This document shows positions 44,182-53,442 of a stretch of 64,000 nucleotides of DNA, in pieces. Every line of letters begins with the position of its first letter. Position 1 is the first letter of the stretch. The notes under the pieces were generated by a model that saw only the letters and a program-made list of their open reading frames with translations, was not told the origin of the DNA and made no database searches. This DNA is from Actinomadura rudentiformis (GTDB taxonomy: Bacteria > Actinomycetota > Actinomycetes > Streptosporangiales > Streptosporangiaceae): positions 62,001-126,000 of the forward strand of contig NZ_WBMT01000026.1 in assembly GCF_008923185.1 (NCBI RefSeq). Reading direction: 5' to 3'. Position numbers and translations under genes: made by a program.

Positions 44182-44795
44182 CGCCCCGCCCTAAACCACG
44201 GCCTCCGCCCAGGCACGCAGTAGCCACGCAACCTCGACCACCTCGCGAGCCAACGCCGCCCGCCCGCAACCTCGCGGCTGCTGGCTGCAACCTGGCCGCC
44301 TGACCCATCAAGCCCGCCAGATCCATCAAGCCCGAGGGCCCCATCAAGTCCGCCGAAACTAGGCCCGCCCAGTGCATCGGCCCCGACCGATCATTCGACC
44401 AGCCTGGCCCCATCAGTCTTGCCTGGTCTTTTGGCCTGGCCTGACTTTCGCGTCCACCTGGCACATCATGTACGTCAGTCCCATACAGGCACTCTTGTCC
44501 ATTTAGCGCGCCCAGTTCCATCAGGATCAAGGGCGCCTGCTCATCGGACTCGCCTGCGCCATCGGGTCCGCTGGCCAACAGCCCCAGAGCCTGCCTGCCC
44601 CATCGAGCACGCCCGGCCATCGAGCAGCCCGGCATCAAGCACGCCTTGTCTACCCGGAAAGGTGTTGCCGGAAGCGACGCCGTTTCGAGGTTTGGGTGAG
44701 CGTTGGCTGCCACGGTCGCCCCGCCTGGCGCGGTAACCCGGCTGAGGATTGGCGCGTTTTCGCCTCAGCCCTTGGCGGCGAAGAAAGATGTTGCT
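44182..44795. other. ~600-nt noncoding stretch with degenerate CCATCAAG-type repeats
   Basis: Imperfect short units (CCATCAAGCCCG, CATCGAGCAGCCC and relatives) recur irregularly from about 44290 to 44650. No ORF with plausible protein character. The first hairpin repeat copy begins at 44796. Confidence 0.55.
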
Positions 44796-45030
44796 GGGCT
44801 TTGGTTCTTGTCCACCTGCGGGTTTGTGCATCTGCTGGGTTACCGCTTTGCCGCTTCGCGGATGCCGGCAGCGGTCTCCCCTTTGGCTGAGCATTCCGTC
44901 CGGCAGTCGAGTGGTTGGGCTGGGGGCCTAAAAGCGGCAGCGACAAGAAGGGAGGCGGGGGCGCGACACGTTCGGATGCGCAGGTCTGCTGGTGCTGATG
45001 TTCGAGCCTTAAGCCGCGCGGAGCGCGGGA
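44796..45030 (+). repeat. ~235-bp hairpin-bearing repeat, copy R1
   Basis: From GGGCTTTGGTTC to GAGCGCGGGA. Shares with R2 and R3 the core AAAAGCGGCAGCGACAAGAA, the TTCGAGCCTTAAGCCGCGCG end and two hairpins: one with a TCGG loop (imperfect here) and a perfect CCGCGC-GGA-GCGCGG (45014-45028). Confidence 0.85.
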
Positions 45031-45037
45031 GGTGAAG

Positions 45038-45273
45038 CGGGTCTGGGTTCTGTTGCCTGCGGCTTTGTGTATCTGTGGGTTGTTGCTGTGCCGCTTCGCG
45101 GTGGGCGGCAGCGGTCACCCCCTTGGCACGGCAGCCGGTCCGGCATCCGGGCGGGATGGGGCTCACGGTCTAAAAGCGGCAGCGACAAGAAAGGGAAGTG
45201 GGGGGTTCGGCGCGTTCGACGTGCGGGTTTGCTGGTGGCTAGTGTTCGAGCTTTAGGCCGCACGGGGCGCGGG
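45038..45273 (+). repeat. ~235-bp hairpin-bearing repeat, copy R2
   Basis: Second copy, 8 nt after R1. Hairpin 1 is GCGCGT-TCG-ACGTGC, in which a G-T pair preserves the stem seen in R3. Hairpin 2 has one mismatch. The IS256-type element begins 19 nt later. Confidence 0.85.
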
Positions 45274-45292
45274 CTCCAGCGGGTCCGGTCAC

Positions 45293-46700
45293 GTCCAGCG
45301 GAGTGGTGTAGAAGATCGGCCTTCGCGTGATCTGTTTCTGCAGGTTAAGCGGTGAGTTCTTGTTGGTCGATCGTGGGGTCTGGTGTGTCGCCTGGGATGA
45401 TTCTCAGGCGGGCTTTGGCCAGGAAGTCCAGGCCCATGTAGCGGCGGGCTTTGGTCCATTCGTCGGTTTGTTCCATCAGGACGGCGCCGATCAGGCGGAT
45501 GATGGCGGTGCGGTTGGGGAAGATGCCGACCACGTCGGTGCGGCGCCGGATCTCTTTGTTCAGCCGTTCCTGGGGATTGTTGGACCAGATCTGGCGCCAC
45601 AGTTCGCGCGGGAAGGTGGTGAAGGCCGGCAGGTCGGCCTTGGCCTCGTCCAGGTGGACGGCGGCGTCGGGATGTTTGGCTTCCAATGTGGCCACCACGC
45701 GGGCGTGCTGGGCGTGTACTTCCTGGTCGGCGGGCTGGTCGAAGATCGTGCGGACCAGCGTGGCCACCCATGGCTGCGCGGACTTGGGCACCTTGGTCAG
45801 CAGGTTGCGCAGGGTAGTGGGTGCGGCAGCGCTGCCACGCCGCGCCCGGCAGCGTCGAGCCGATCGCCTCCACCAGCCCACGGTGCGCATCGGAGATGAC
45901 CAGCTGGACGCCCGACAGGCCGCGGGCGACCAGGCCGCGCAGGAACGCCAGCCAGCCGGCGCCGTCCTCGGCCGAGGTGACCTCGACCCCGAGGATCTCG
46001 CGGTGCCCGTCGGCGTTGACGCCGGTGGCGACCAGCACGTGCACGTTGACGATCCGGCCGCCCTCACGCACCTTCTGGGTGAGCGCGTCCACCCACACAA
46101 ACGCATACGGCCCGGCGTCCAGCGCCCGGTTGCCGAACGCCGCCACCTGCGCGTCCAGGACCTTGCTCATCTGCGACACCTGGCTCTTGGAGATGCCCTT
46201 GATGCCCAGCTGCTCGACCAGCTTGTCCACCCGCCGCGTGCTCACGCCCAGTAGATAGCTGGTGGCCACCACCGACACCAGCGCCTGCTCGGCCCGCCGC
46301 CTGCGTTCCAGCAGCCAGTCGGGGAAGTACGACCCGCTGCGCAGCTTCGGGATGGCCAGCTCGATGGTTCCAGCGCGGGTATCCCAGTCCCGCTCCCGAT
46401 ATCCACTACGCCGGTTGACCCGCTCAACCGAGCGCTCGCCATAACCGGCGCCGCACACCGCGTCGGCCTCGGCCGACATCAAAGCTTCTGCCATCGTCTT
46501 GACCATCGACCGCAACAGATCCGGCTCACACGCCCCGATCTGCTCGGCCAACCAGCCCGCAGGGTCCATACTGTTGTCCACGGCCATCGCGTTCTCTTCT
46601 CCTTCTGATCTTCGTCGATTCGAAGGATCACGCGATGGCCGTCTCATTTCACGACGCCACGCCACCGACCTGCGCTAACTCGTACACCACCCCGATGGAC
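45293..46700 (-). mobile_element. IS256-family insertion sequence
   Basis: About 1.41 kb. Ends form an imperfect inverted repeat: left GTCCAGCGGAGTGGTGTA, right (reverse complement) GTCCATCGGGGTGGTGTA, 16 of 18 matching, with CGTCC at both tips. Contains one frameshifted transposase gene. No clear 8-9-bp target duplication is seen. It lies between repeat copies R2 and R3. Confidence 0.88.
45345..46587 (-). pseudogene. IS256-family transposase, frameshifted
   Basis: Starts at ATG 46587 (MAVDNSMDPAGWLAEQIG). The N-terminal part in one frame has the first DDE residues (FVWVDALTQKV, LVISDAHRGL); after QRCRTHY the reading moves to another frame, where LRNLLTKVPKSAQPWV continues to the stop at 45345 with the Glu motif NNPQERLNKEI. 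One extra C (the GGG at 45812-45814 on the plus strand) explains it: total length is 1,243 nt, i.e. 414 codons plus one base. Otherwise a normal 413-aa protein. Probably inactive unless this is a sequencing error. Confidence 0.9.
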
Positions 46701-46733
46701 GCAACCGCGGGTGTTGGTGTGTGTTGTGGTTGT

Positions 46734-46967
46734 CCTTGGGTTCTGTTGTTGCCTGAGGCTCTGGGCACCTGTGGATTACCGCAGTGTCGCTCTGCGGTGG
46801 GCGGCAGCGGTCACCCGTTGGCCCGGCAGCTGGTCCGGCCGCCGGGCGGGATGGGGCTCACGATCCAAAAGCGGCAGCGACAAGAAAGGAGGCGGGGGCG
46901 TGGCGCGTTCGGACGCGCAGGTCTCTTGGTGCTGATGTTCGAGCCTTAAGCCGCGCGGAGCGCGGGA
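46734..46967 (+). repeat. ~235-bp hairpin-bearing repeat, copy R3
   Basis: Third copy, beginning 34 nt after the right end of the IS. Hairpin 1 is perfect: GCGCGT-TCGG-ACGCGC (46903-46918). Hairpin 2 is CCGCGC-GGA-GCGCGG. The copy most like R1 at its 3' end and like R2 in the middle. Confidence 0.85.
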
Positions 46968-47335
46968 TTTCGCGCATCCCAGGCAGCCGCCCACCCTCAC
47001 CCTTCGCACCCTGGCTGGACATCCGCAGCCGCAACCAACGTGACAGCAACACACAGTGCGCCGCACGGACACGTAAAAGGGTCAATTCGGCACCGCTCAA
47101 CCACCCACCTAGATCAGCCGACTTAAACTCCGACTCACCCGCCCTCAATCACGCGACAACCGTTGGATGGCAACTGGCTCGGCCACCATCAATGACGGCC
47201 ATCACACGCGCTGATTCTGGAAAAGCATGTCGGCTCGTCCGCGTGGTCGAGCAACAAAGGCATTCGCGCAAAACCGCCCAAACCGGCACCGGTAAATCTT
47301 GTGGCCGGATATGGTCGCCGATACATCTCAATGCC

Positions 47336-47365
47336 TTGCTGAATCACCGAACGTAGCGATACAAT
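47336..47365 (+). promoter_or_regulatory. Promoter of the DUF222-HNH gene
   Basis: TTGCTG (47336-47341), 18-nt spacer, TACAAT (47360-47365). The ATG at 47372 falls at the expected transcription start, so the mRNA should be leaderless. Nothing else is seen in 46968-47335. Confidence 0.55.
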
Positions 47366-47371
47366 AACAGT

Positions 47372-48643
47372 ATGGATTCGATTGTGGATCTTTCGTCCGC
47401 TTCCACCGCGCAATTGGTGGAAGCGGCGGCCGCGATCGCTGCCCAACTTGTCCAACGACCCGCCCCCGAATCAGGGGCGGCGTGCATGGAGTTGGCCGAG
47501 GAATTGGCCACCGCCATCGATCAGACCGAGTGCGTATTGGCGGGGTTGATTGCGGTGGTGGACCGGACCGGGGAGATGAAGCACTGGGGTTTCGCCTCCA
47601 CTCAGGCGTGGTTGCGGTGCCGGATGGGCATGCGTGAAGGCCGTGCCAAGGAACGCATCACCCTGGCCCGGCAACTCCCGCGGCTGGAGCGGGTCAGCCA
47701 GCAGATGGCCACCGGTGCGCTGCCGTATGGGTATGCCGCGACCATCGCCGACGCCGTCCACCGTCTGGGCGATGCCGACTGTGCCACCGCCGAAGACATC
47801 CTGCTGAAGGCTGCTAACGAGGGGTTGTCGGCGGGGAAGGTCGCGCGGCTCGGTAACAAGATTCATGACCTGGTGACCGAACGGAACGGTGACGATGGGC
47901 CGCCGGAGGATGTGCGGCGTGGGTATGAGCGGTCGTGGCTGGCGGTGAGCCGGTCGTTGGATGGTGGCTGCTATGTCAAGGGCTGGCTCAATCCCGAAGA
48001 CACCGCCCTCCTGGATGGCACCCTGGCGCCGTTGGCCAAGCCCGCCGGCAGCGACGACCGCCGCGATCTGGCCGAACGCACCGCCGCCGCCCTGACCACC
48101 GTGCTGTCGGGCGGGCACCGCAACACCCGCATCACCGTCATCGCCCGCCTGGACACCCTGACCGGGGACGACCAGCCGGGGTGGCTGCGTGATGGCACGC
48201 CGATCCCGGCCGCGCAGGTGCGGCGCCTGGCGCTGACCGCCGGGGTCTCACCGCTGATCCTGGGCCCCGACCACGAGCCGCTCTATCTGGGCCACGCGGT
48301 CCGCATCGCCAGCCATGGTCAACGCCGGGTGCTGGAGACGATGTATGAGTCGTGCGCGGTGCAGGGCTGTGAGGTGCCGGGGTTGTTGTGCGAGGTCGAC
48401 CATGTCGATGGGTGGGCGCTGGGCAACAGTCCCACCGACATCGACAAGCTGGCCTTGTGCTGCGGCTGGCACAACCGGTGGAAACACACCCACCCCGACC
48501 AGATGCAGATTACGAAGACCGACGGCCTCTACCGATATCGGGCGCTGCCACCTGAGGGGATCGCCAGATCCAGACGCGGCAGACTTGGACGGTCACCCGA
48601 TCCCGCCGCCAATCCCTGGCACGACGACCACTTGGCGGCCTGA
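47372..48643 (+). CDS. DUF222 / HNH endonuclease (13E12 repeat family)
   Basis: A 423-aa protein: DUF222 N-terminal and middle part (ELATAIDQTECVLAGLIAVV, ERITLARQLPRLERV) and a C-terminal HNH nuclease motif, CAVQGCEVPGLLCEVDHVDG then LALCCGWHNRWKH, with four zinc Cys. Proteins of this family are multicopy in actinomycetes (the REP13E12 group of Mycobacterium). DNA cleavage is predicted; host function is unclear. It sits in the mobile-element zone between the hairpin repeats and the IS630 element. Confidence 0.92.
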   Translation: MDSIVDLSSASTAQLVEAAAAIAAQLVQRPAPESGAACMELAEELATAIDQTECVLAGLIAVVDRTGEMKHWGFASTQAWLRCRMGMREGRAKERITLARQLPRLERVSQQMATGALPYGYAATIADAVHRLGDADCATAEDILLKAANEGLSAGKVARLGNKIHDLVTERNGDDGPPEDVRRGYERSWLAVSRSLDGGCYVKGWLNPEDTALLDGTLAPLAKPAGSDDRRDLAERTAAALTTVLSGGHRNTRITVIARLDTLTGDDQPGWLRDGTPIPAAQVRRLALTAGVSPLILGPDHEPLYLGHAVRIASHGQRRVLETMYESCAVQGCEVPGLLCEVDHVDGWALGNSPTDIDKLALCCGWHNRWKHTHPDQMQITKTDGLYRYRALPPEGIARSRRGRLGRSPDPAANPWHDDHLAA

Positions 48644-49541
48644 CCACCATCCACACCCCAGCCTGCAGCCCGGCGCACCACCGCACCGGGCCTACAGGCA
48701 CGCCCATACTCACGCAGCCGCCCTCGGCCTTCTCACAGGCGCGAGCCGCCAAAGAGCAAGCCCATACAAGCTGCCAATCGCCGCTTACATGCCCCATCGC
48801 CAAGCCGCGAGCGCTGCAAGGGTGACTGACCACGTCATCGCGTGGCCGCCACCGCACCGGCACTGCCATGACGGGCACCGGCGGATACCCCGGACGCAGC
48901 GCGGCAAAATCTTCCACCGGCCCCCGCGAGCCGTCAGGTATGCGCGCTGCCTTCCTCCCACTCACCTCGCCGACGAGTTCGAGCCCCAACCTCGATGCCA
49001 GCCGCAGACGGGCGACCGGCCGTAGACGGGCGACCGGCCGCGCACCAGGGGCGACCGATGCCGAGCCCGCCGACCTCGACCTTCACCGAAATGAATCTCG
49101 TCAGGACGCAGCAGCCGATATCCCGTGCGCAGCGCGCGGATTTCGCACGCGCGGCGCGGCACGATCGGGGTGAACGTGGCGGCCACAGTGGCGATGTGGG
49201 CGGCGGTGGCGTGAGCGGGCGCCTGCTGACGCCATGACCCTCCTGGACGGCGCCAGGCTTCCCCACGTTCGCCTGCGGCTGCGCGGTTGTCCCGGCAAGC
49301 ACCCGGCGGGCGTCAGATCGGCGCGCTGCTATGCACTCAGGTTTGCCCGGTCCGCCCAGCGCGGTCACGAAGCGGCAGACCTTGCCCTTGGCTGCCTCCA
49401 TGTAGGTGACGGTCCGGGTCTGCCCTGGCGCCACCGGCCCCGTCTGTGTACGGAACGCGGTGGTCCCCGAAACCACAGCTGATGACCCGCGCTCGTGGCG
49501 ACTTGCCGCTCGTGCCGGACCTGCGTGGCCGCCCGGTACAT
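48644..49541. other. ~900-nt accessory gap, no sound gene
   Basis: A minus-strand frame at 48934-49476 has some protein-like stretches in its first third (TVTYMEAAKGKVCRFVTALG) but turns into Arg/Ala-rich noise. It may be a decayed gene fragment. The rest shows repeated GGGCGACCGGCCG units near 49010-49040 and nothing identifiable. Confidence 0.4.
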
Positions 49542-49601
49542 CTAGTGCCGTAGCTGCGAACGTTTGCCCTGTCGGTGTGGTGAGGGACGCTGGCGGGGCT
49601 G

Positions 49602-50732
49602 GTGTATCAGATTTGGCAGATGGCGGAGCGGGTCCAGGTTGGGGAGATCGACGGTGACGAGGGTCATCGTCTGCTGCGGATGGTGCGGCGGGGCACTGGC
49701 TCGGTGGTGATCTGGCGGCGGGCGCAGATGGTGCTGCGGTCGGCGCAGAAGATGCCGGTCGCGAAGATCGCCGAGGTGACGCTCACCAGCGAGGTCCGGG
49801 TGCGGGACGTCATCCACACTTCAAAGCCGACGGGTTCGACTCGCTGTACCCGAAGTGCGCCGGTGGCCGTCCGCGCACGTTCAACCTGCCCGAACGCCGC
49901 GAGATCGCGAAGTCCAAGCCGGTCGAGCACGGCCTGCCGTTCGCCACCTGGAGCCTGTCCAAGCTGGCGGACTTCCTGGTCGCCGAGGGGGTGGTCGACG
50001 ACATCTCCCACGAGGGCCTTCGGGTCCTGCTGCGTGACGAGGGCGTCTCCTTTCAACGCATGAAGACCTGGAAGACCTCCAAAGACCCCGAGTACGCGGT
50101 GAAGAAGGCCCGCGTCGAGCATCTGTAGGCGATCGCCGACGGCGAGGTGATATCCGAGCCCGGCGAGCCGATCGTCGTGATCTGCCTGGACGAGTTCGGG
50201 CCGCTGAGCCTGATGCCGCACCCCGGCCGGCACTGGGCCGCGGTCGGCGGCAAGGACAGCGACCCCGATCGGGAACCGCGCCCGCTCCGCCTACAACCGC
50301 AACGACGGCGTCCGGCGCCTGTTCGCCGCCTACCACCTGACCCGCGACCGGCTGTTCGGGCACGTCAAGCCCCGCAAGAAGCGCACCCGGTTCCTTCAGT
50401 TCTGCCGCTACCTGCGCACCCTCTACCCCGCCGAGGTGCGCATCGCGATCGTGTGCGACAACTGCTCACCACACCTGACCACCAGACGGTGCCGCCGGGT
50501 GGCGGGCCGGGCCGAGACGAACAACGTCGAGATCGCCTACACCCCGACGAACTTCTCATGGCTCAACCGCATCGAAGCCCAGTTCACCGCGTTGCGCTAC
50601 GTCGCCCTGGACGGCACCGACCACCGCAGCCACAAGGAACAGGCCAGCATGATCCGCTACATCATCTGGCGGAACCGCCACGCAGACAACGCCCGGCGAC
50701 GCCAAGTCGTTGCCCGCGCCAACGTGGCCTGA
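49602..50732 (+). pseudogene. IS630-family transposase, decayed
   Basis: Homologous reading continues through three frames. It opens MYQIWQMAERVQVGEIDGDE, shifts after RVRDVIH (one base lost near 49818), carries on as FKADGFDSLYPKCAGGRP, hits TAG at 50126-50128, shows CLDEFGPLSLMPHPGRHW (first Asp), shifts again near 50275, and ends with IVCDNCSPHL (second Asp) and FSWLNRIEAQF (Glu) to the stop 50732. All DDE residues remain but the gene cannot make an intact protein. Confidence 0.9.
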
Positions 50733-50739
50733 CGCGGGA

Positions 50740-51033
50740 TCAGTCACCGATGAACAGCAGATAGTGGTGCGTCCTGCGGGCCACTTCGCACAAAGCCCGG
50801 ACTTCAACGACCCACGCACCGCCGCGCTCGGCGGGGAGCCGATCCAGCTCCCCAAGCAGCGCCGGGATCTGCCGGTGATTGAAGACCGTATCACCATACG
50901 GATCGAGCGCGCCGAGCAAGGGGAACGCTGCTCGGTCCAGGCCGCCGAGGGTGATTTCCCACGGCAGCCCGCACCCCGCCCTCGCCACGACCTCACCGGT
51001 CAACTCCCGGCTCACCCACATATTGATCACCAC
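50740..51033 (-). CDS. Passenger gene in the IS630 element, unknown
   Basis: A complete 97-aa frame starting at GTG 51033, convergent with the transposase and 7 nt from its end, wholly inside the inverted repeats. LGALDPYGDTVFNHRQIPAL and THHYLLFIGD are conserved patterns I recall from chromosomal actinomycete proteins of ~110-130 aa of unknown function. It retains normal codon use while the transposase is broken, so it is under selection or newly acquired. Function unknown. Confidence 0.65.
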   Translation of the reverse strand: MVINMWVSRELTGEVVARAGCGLPWEITLGGLDRAAFPLLGALDPYGDTVFNHRQIPALLGELDRLPAERGGAWVVEVRALCEVARRTHHYLLFIGD

Positions 51034-51116
51034 GTGATGCTACGCGGACGACGCGACCCCCGAACCGGGCAAACGTTCGCTGCCACGGCACTAGCGCGGG
51101 TGGCCCCGTCGGGAGA

Positions 51117-51323
51117 TCAGGCCGGGTCGTGCTCGGAGGCCTTGATGCGGCGAGTAAACGCGCGCCAGCCGGCGGCGTCGAACGTGAGGGAGGGGCCGCC
51201 AGGGTTCTTGGAGTCGCGGACGGCGATGCCGGAGATGCCGAGGGCAGCGACTTCGACGCAGGCGCCGCCAGAGCCGCCGCTGTAGCTGCTCTTGCGCCAT
51301 ACGACGGTTGATCGGTCGGTCAT
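51117..51323 (-). CDS. DUF397 domain protein
   Basis: A 68-aa protein starting at ATG 51323 and overlapping the upstream XRE gene by ATGA. VWRKSSYSGGSGGACVEVA is the diagnostic DUF397 start and AVRDSKNPGGPSLTFDAAGW its end. These small proteins pair with XRE-DUF5753 regulators in actinomycetes (bldB-like or toxin-antitoxin-like modules) and may act as partner or inhibitor. Confidence 0.92.
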   Translation of the reverse strand: MTDRSTVVWRKSSYSGGSGGACVEVAALGISGIAVRDSKNPGGPSLTFDAAGWRAFTRRIKASEHDPA

Positions 51324-52150
51324 TTCTCTCCCCATGCCGAAGCGACTATCAGGAGGGACTCCTCAGGGGATGCCGCCTTGGTTCGCATGAGATCGTACGA
51401 CCAGACCGAGCTGTTGACCATGTCTGGCTTCTCGATGAACCACCCGTTGCTCGGCCCATCGACGTAAACCGCGTCTGGTGCGTCCTCAAAACTCAGGATC
51501 TGGAATGCGCCGTCGAGTGCGGCGTGCGGGCCCGCGCTGAAGGGCAACACCTGGAACTGGACATTGGGGAGCGCAGTCACCTTGTGAAGGTGATCGAGTT
51601 GGGCTTGGAGGACAGCGGTTTCGCCGTACGGGCGCCGGATCGCTGCCTCGTCCACGACGAACAGGCAGTTGGGCGGGGAGGCGCTGGTCAGGAGCGCTTG
51701 GCGTTCCAAACGGGCCGCGAGGAGTTCGTCGATCTCTTCCTCTGAGCTGCGGGGTCGGCCTGCACGCAGGACGGCTCGTGCGTATGGCTCGATCTGGAGC
51801 AGCCCGGGAAGAACCTGGGTCTCGAACGAGCGGATGAGGGTGGCCTTGGCCTCCAGCGCCAGGTAACGCGGGAAGCCCAGCGGCAGAACGAGGTTTCTGA
51901 TCGCGCGCTTGTTGGCACGCCAGAGACGGTGGAAGAGGCCGGTCTGGAAGTAGGTGTCGACGTCGCGGGCGAAGTCTTCGGACGGTGCTTCGTCAGAAAG
52001 TTCGACGGCGCCGATCCACTGCGGTGTGTAGCCGAGATTCTTGGCGAGCTGGGCCATGGAGAGGCCTGCTCCTTCGCGGCGTGCGCGGAGTTCGGCGCCG
52101 AAGAAGCCGGCGAGCGAGTCGGGATCGAGCTCGCGTCCTTGTCGTGACAT
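51320..52150 (-). CDS. XRE-family regulator with DUF5753
   Basis: A 276-aa protein starting at ATG 52150. HTH at the N-terminus (FFGAELRARREGAGLSMAQL, YTPQWIGAVE) and a DUF5753 C-domain (QVLPGLLQIEPYARAVLRAG, LPNVQFQVLPFSAGPHAALD). Overlaps the DUF397 gene by 4 nt. Known pairs of this type control differentiation or act in toxin-antitoxin-like fashion. Divergent from two small genes at 52271-52803 it may regulate. Confidence 0.92.
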   Translation of the reverse strand: MSRQGRELDPDSLAGFFGAELRARREGAGLSMAQLAKNLGYTPQWIGAVELSDEAPSEDFARDVDTYFQTGLFHRLWRANKRAIRNLVLPLGFPRYLALEAKATLIRSFETQVLPGLLQIEPYARAVLRAGRPRSSEEEIDELLAARLERQALLTSASPPNCLFVVDEAAIRRPYGETAVLQAQLDHLHKVTALPNVQFQVLPFSAGPHAALDGAFQILSFEDAPDAVYVDGPSNGWFIEKPDMVNSSVWSYDLMRTKAASPEESLLIVASAWGEK

Positions 52151-52270
52151 GGCAGCCTCCGGGGGGCGGGGCCCTTGAGATCTCCTTGAGAGCGCTTGAT
52201 AGCAGAGGGTAACCCTCCGGGGACAGTCTGGTCGTGTTACTCGGCGGATCGACCGGACGTGAGGTTTCCG

Positions 52271-52471
52271 ATGGACACACGTGCCAGTTCTGACGTTCAC
52301 GCGCTGGCTGGGCTCCGCGCCGACTTCCCGGGGTGGCGATTCATCCTCAGCGATCGGGGCCGGTGGTGGGCTGTGCGCGGGCCGCTTCCGGACGGCCGTC
52401 TCCATGAGGTGGACGCGCACGATGCCGACAGTCCTGCCGAACTGCGTGCCGCTCTCGAAGGAGCCCGATGA
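52271..52471 (+). CDS. Small protein beside the XRE-DUF397 pair
   Basis: A 66-aa protein starting at ATG 52271 (GTGAGG upstream). One compact domain with FPGWRFILSDRGRWWAVRGP and a C-terminal helix (SPAELRAALEGA). Its stop overlaps the next gene by 4 nt. Such short Trp-rich proteins often lie opposite XRE-DUF397 loci in actinomycetes; role unknown. Confidence 0.7.
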   Translation: MDTRASSDVHALAGLRADFPGWRFILSDRGRWWAVRGPLPDGRLHEVDAHDADSPAELRAALEGAR

Positions 52472-52803
52472 ACGTGGATCGGCCGCGTTCATCACCGGAC
52501 GCGGGGAAGGAGCCGGCGCGGCCCGTTCCCCGGGGGGCACCGACTTCGCGGCAGCACCTTGACCGGCTCGCCGCTGAGCTGGGGCGGCGTGGCTGGACGG
52601 CGGAACCGCGCTATGGCGAGTATCCGCCGATGCTCCGGGTGTACGCCGCGCGGGTGCCGGCGATCGGCGAATCGGTGACGGTGGACGGTCTCTGGTTCTG
52701 GTCGTCGACGGGTGCTTGTCTTGCCCGCTGCTCGGATGTGGAGCGTGCGGCCGGCGAGGTCACGGCCCTGCTGGTGCCATGGCTCTCGGGCAGCCGCACA
52801 TGA
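52468..52803 (+). CDS. Small protein, second of the pair opposite XRE-DUF397
   Basis: A 111-aa protein starting at ATG 52468, coupled to the 66-aa gene (ATGA). A disordered Pro/Arg-rich head (residues 1-27) precedes LDRLAAELGRRGWTAEPRYG and VDGLWFWSSTGACLARCSD. No family name known to me. Probably works with the 66-aa protein under the divergent XRE regulator (inference). Confidence 0.65.
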   Translation: MNVDRPRSSPDAGKEPARPVPRGAPTSRQHLDRLAAELGRRGWTAEPRYGEYPPMLRVYAARVPAIGESVTVDGLWFWSSTGACLARCSDVERAAGEVTALLVPWLSGSRT

Positions 52804-52984
52804 CCTCTGGCGTCTTCACCGAGCACGTCTCGGATCATCTTCACTGGGACCGGTCACGAATGAAGAAGCCAACCCCTCACCTGGGCTCATAGCGTGATGT
52901 CACGGCCCGAACGAACTGGCCGGACAGGCGGCCCACCAGGCCGAAGTCACACGATGTGAATGAATCCGAGAGAGGGAGCGCACC

Positions 52985-53329
52985 ATGTCCAAGGGCATCC
53001 AGACGATCATCTATCCGGTCACCGACATCGCCGCGGCCAAGGCGGTCTACTCCGGGCTCGCGGGCGTCGAACCGTACGCTGACGAGCCCTACTACGTGGG
53101 TTACAAGGTGGCGGGCCAGGACATCGGCCTGGACCCCAACGGCCACAAGAGCGGCATGACGGGTCCGGTGGCCTACTGGCACGTGGACGACATCAAGGCC
53201 AGTGTGGAGGCGGCCCTCGACGCCGGTGCGGAGACCGTCACCGACGTCAAGGACGTCGGTGGCGGCAGGCTGATCGCCACCCTGAAGGACGCCGACGGCA
53301 ACCAGTTCGGCCTCCTGCAGGATGCCTGA
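52985..53329 (+). CDS. VOC-family (glyoxalase-like) protein
   Basis: A 114-aa single-unit VOC protein: IQTIIYPVTDIAAAKAVYSG (first beta-alpha-beta), PVAYWHVDDIKASVEAALDA (second) and LKDADGNQFGLLQD end. Pattern His and Glu positions suit a metal site formed by dimerisation. Common roles are ring cleavage, glyoxalase or antibiotic binding; none can be fixed here. Confidence 0.88.
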   Translation: MSKGIQTIIYPVTDIAAAKAVYSGLAGVEPYADEPYYVGYKVAGQDIGLDPNGHKSGMTGPVAYWHVDDIKASVEAALDAGAETVTDVKDVGGGRLIATLKDADGNQFGLLQDA

Positions 53330-53442
53330 GCCGGCTGCGGCAGTCTCTCCAGAATCCGGCTGAGGAGTCTCTCCAACATGGTGCTGCCTCGAACGTGGTG
53401 GCCGCGCCAAGTCGTCGGCAGACGAACGCAGGGAGAACGCTC

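Larger units (their letters stand above)
49542..51094 (+). mobile_element. IS630-family element with passenger gene
   Basis: Bounded by 28-bp inverted repeats, 49542-49569 (CTAGTGCCGTAGCTGCGAAC...) and 51067-51094, identical at 26 of 28 positions, each with CTAG at the outer end, fitting the TA target of IS630. Total about 1.55 kb. Inside: a decayed transposase on the plus strand and an intact 97-aa gene on the minus strand next to the right end. Confidence 0.88.

Noticed and set aside
45345..46587. Programmed frameshifting in the IS256 transposase.
   Set aside because: IS256-family transposases are single-frame; a single extra C in a short run is more simply a mutation or error, and no slippery heptamer is seen.
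48934..49476. A 180-codon minus-strand frame.
   Set aside because: Only the first third looks protein-like; no family, no ribosome binding site, and the rest reads as noise. Noted only as a possible gene remnant.
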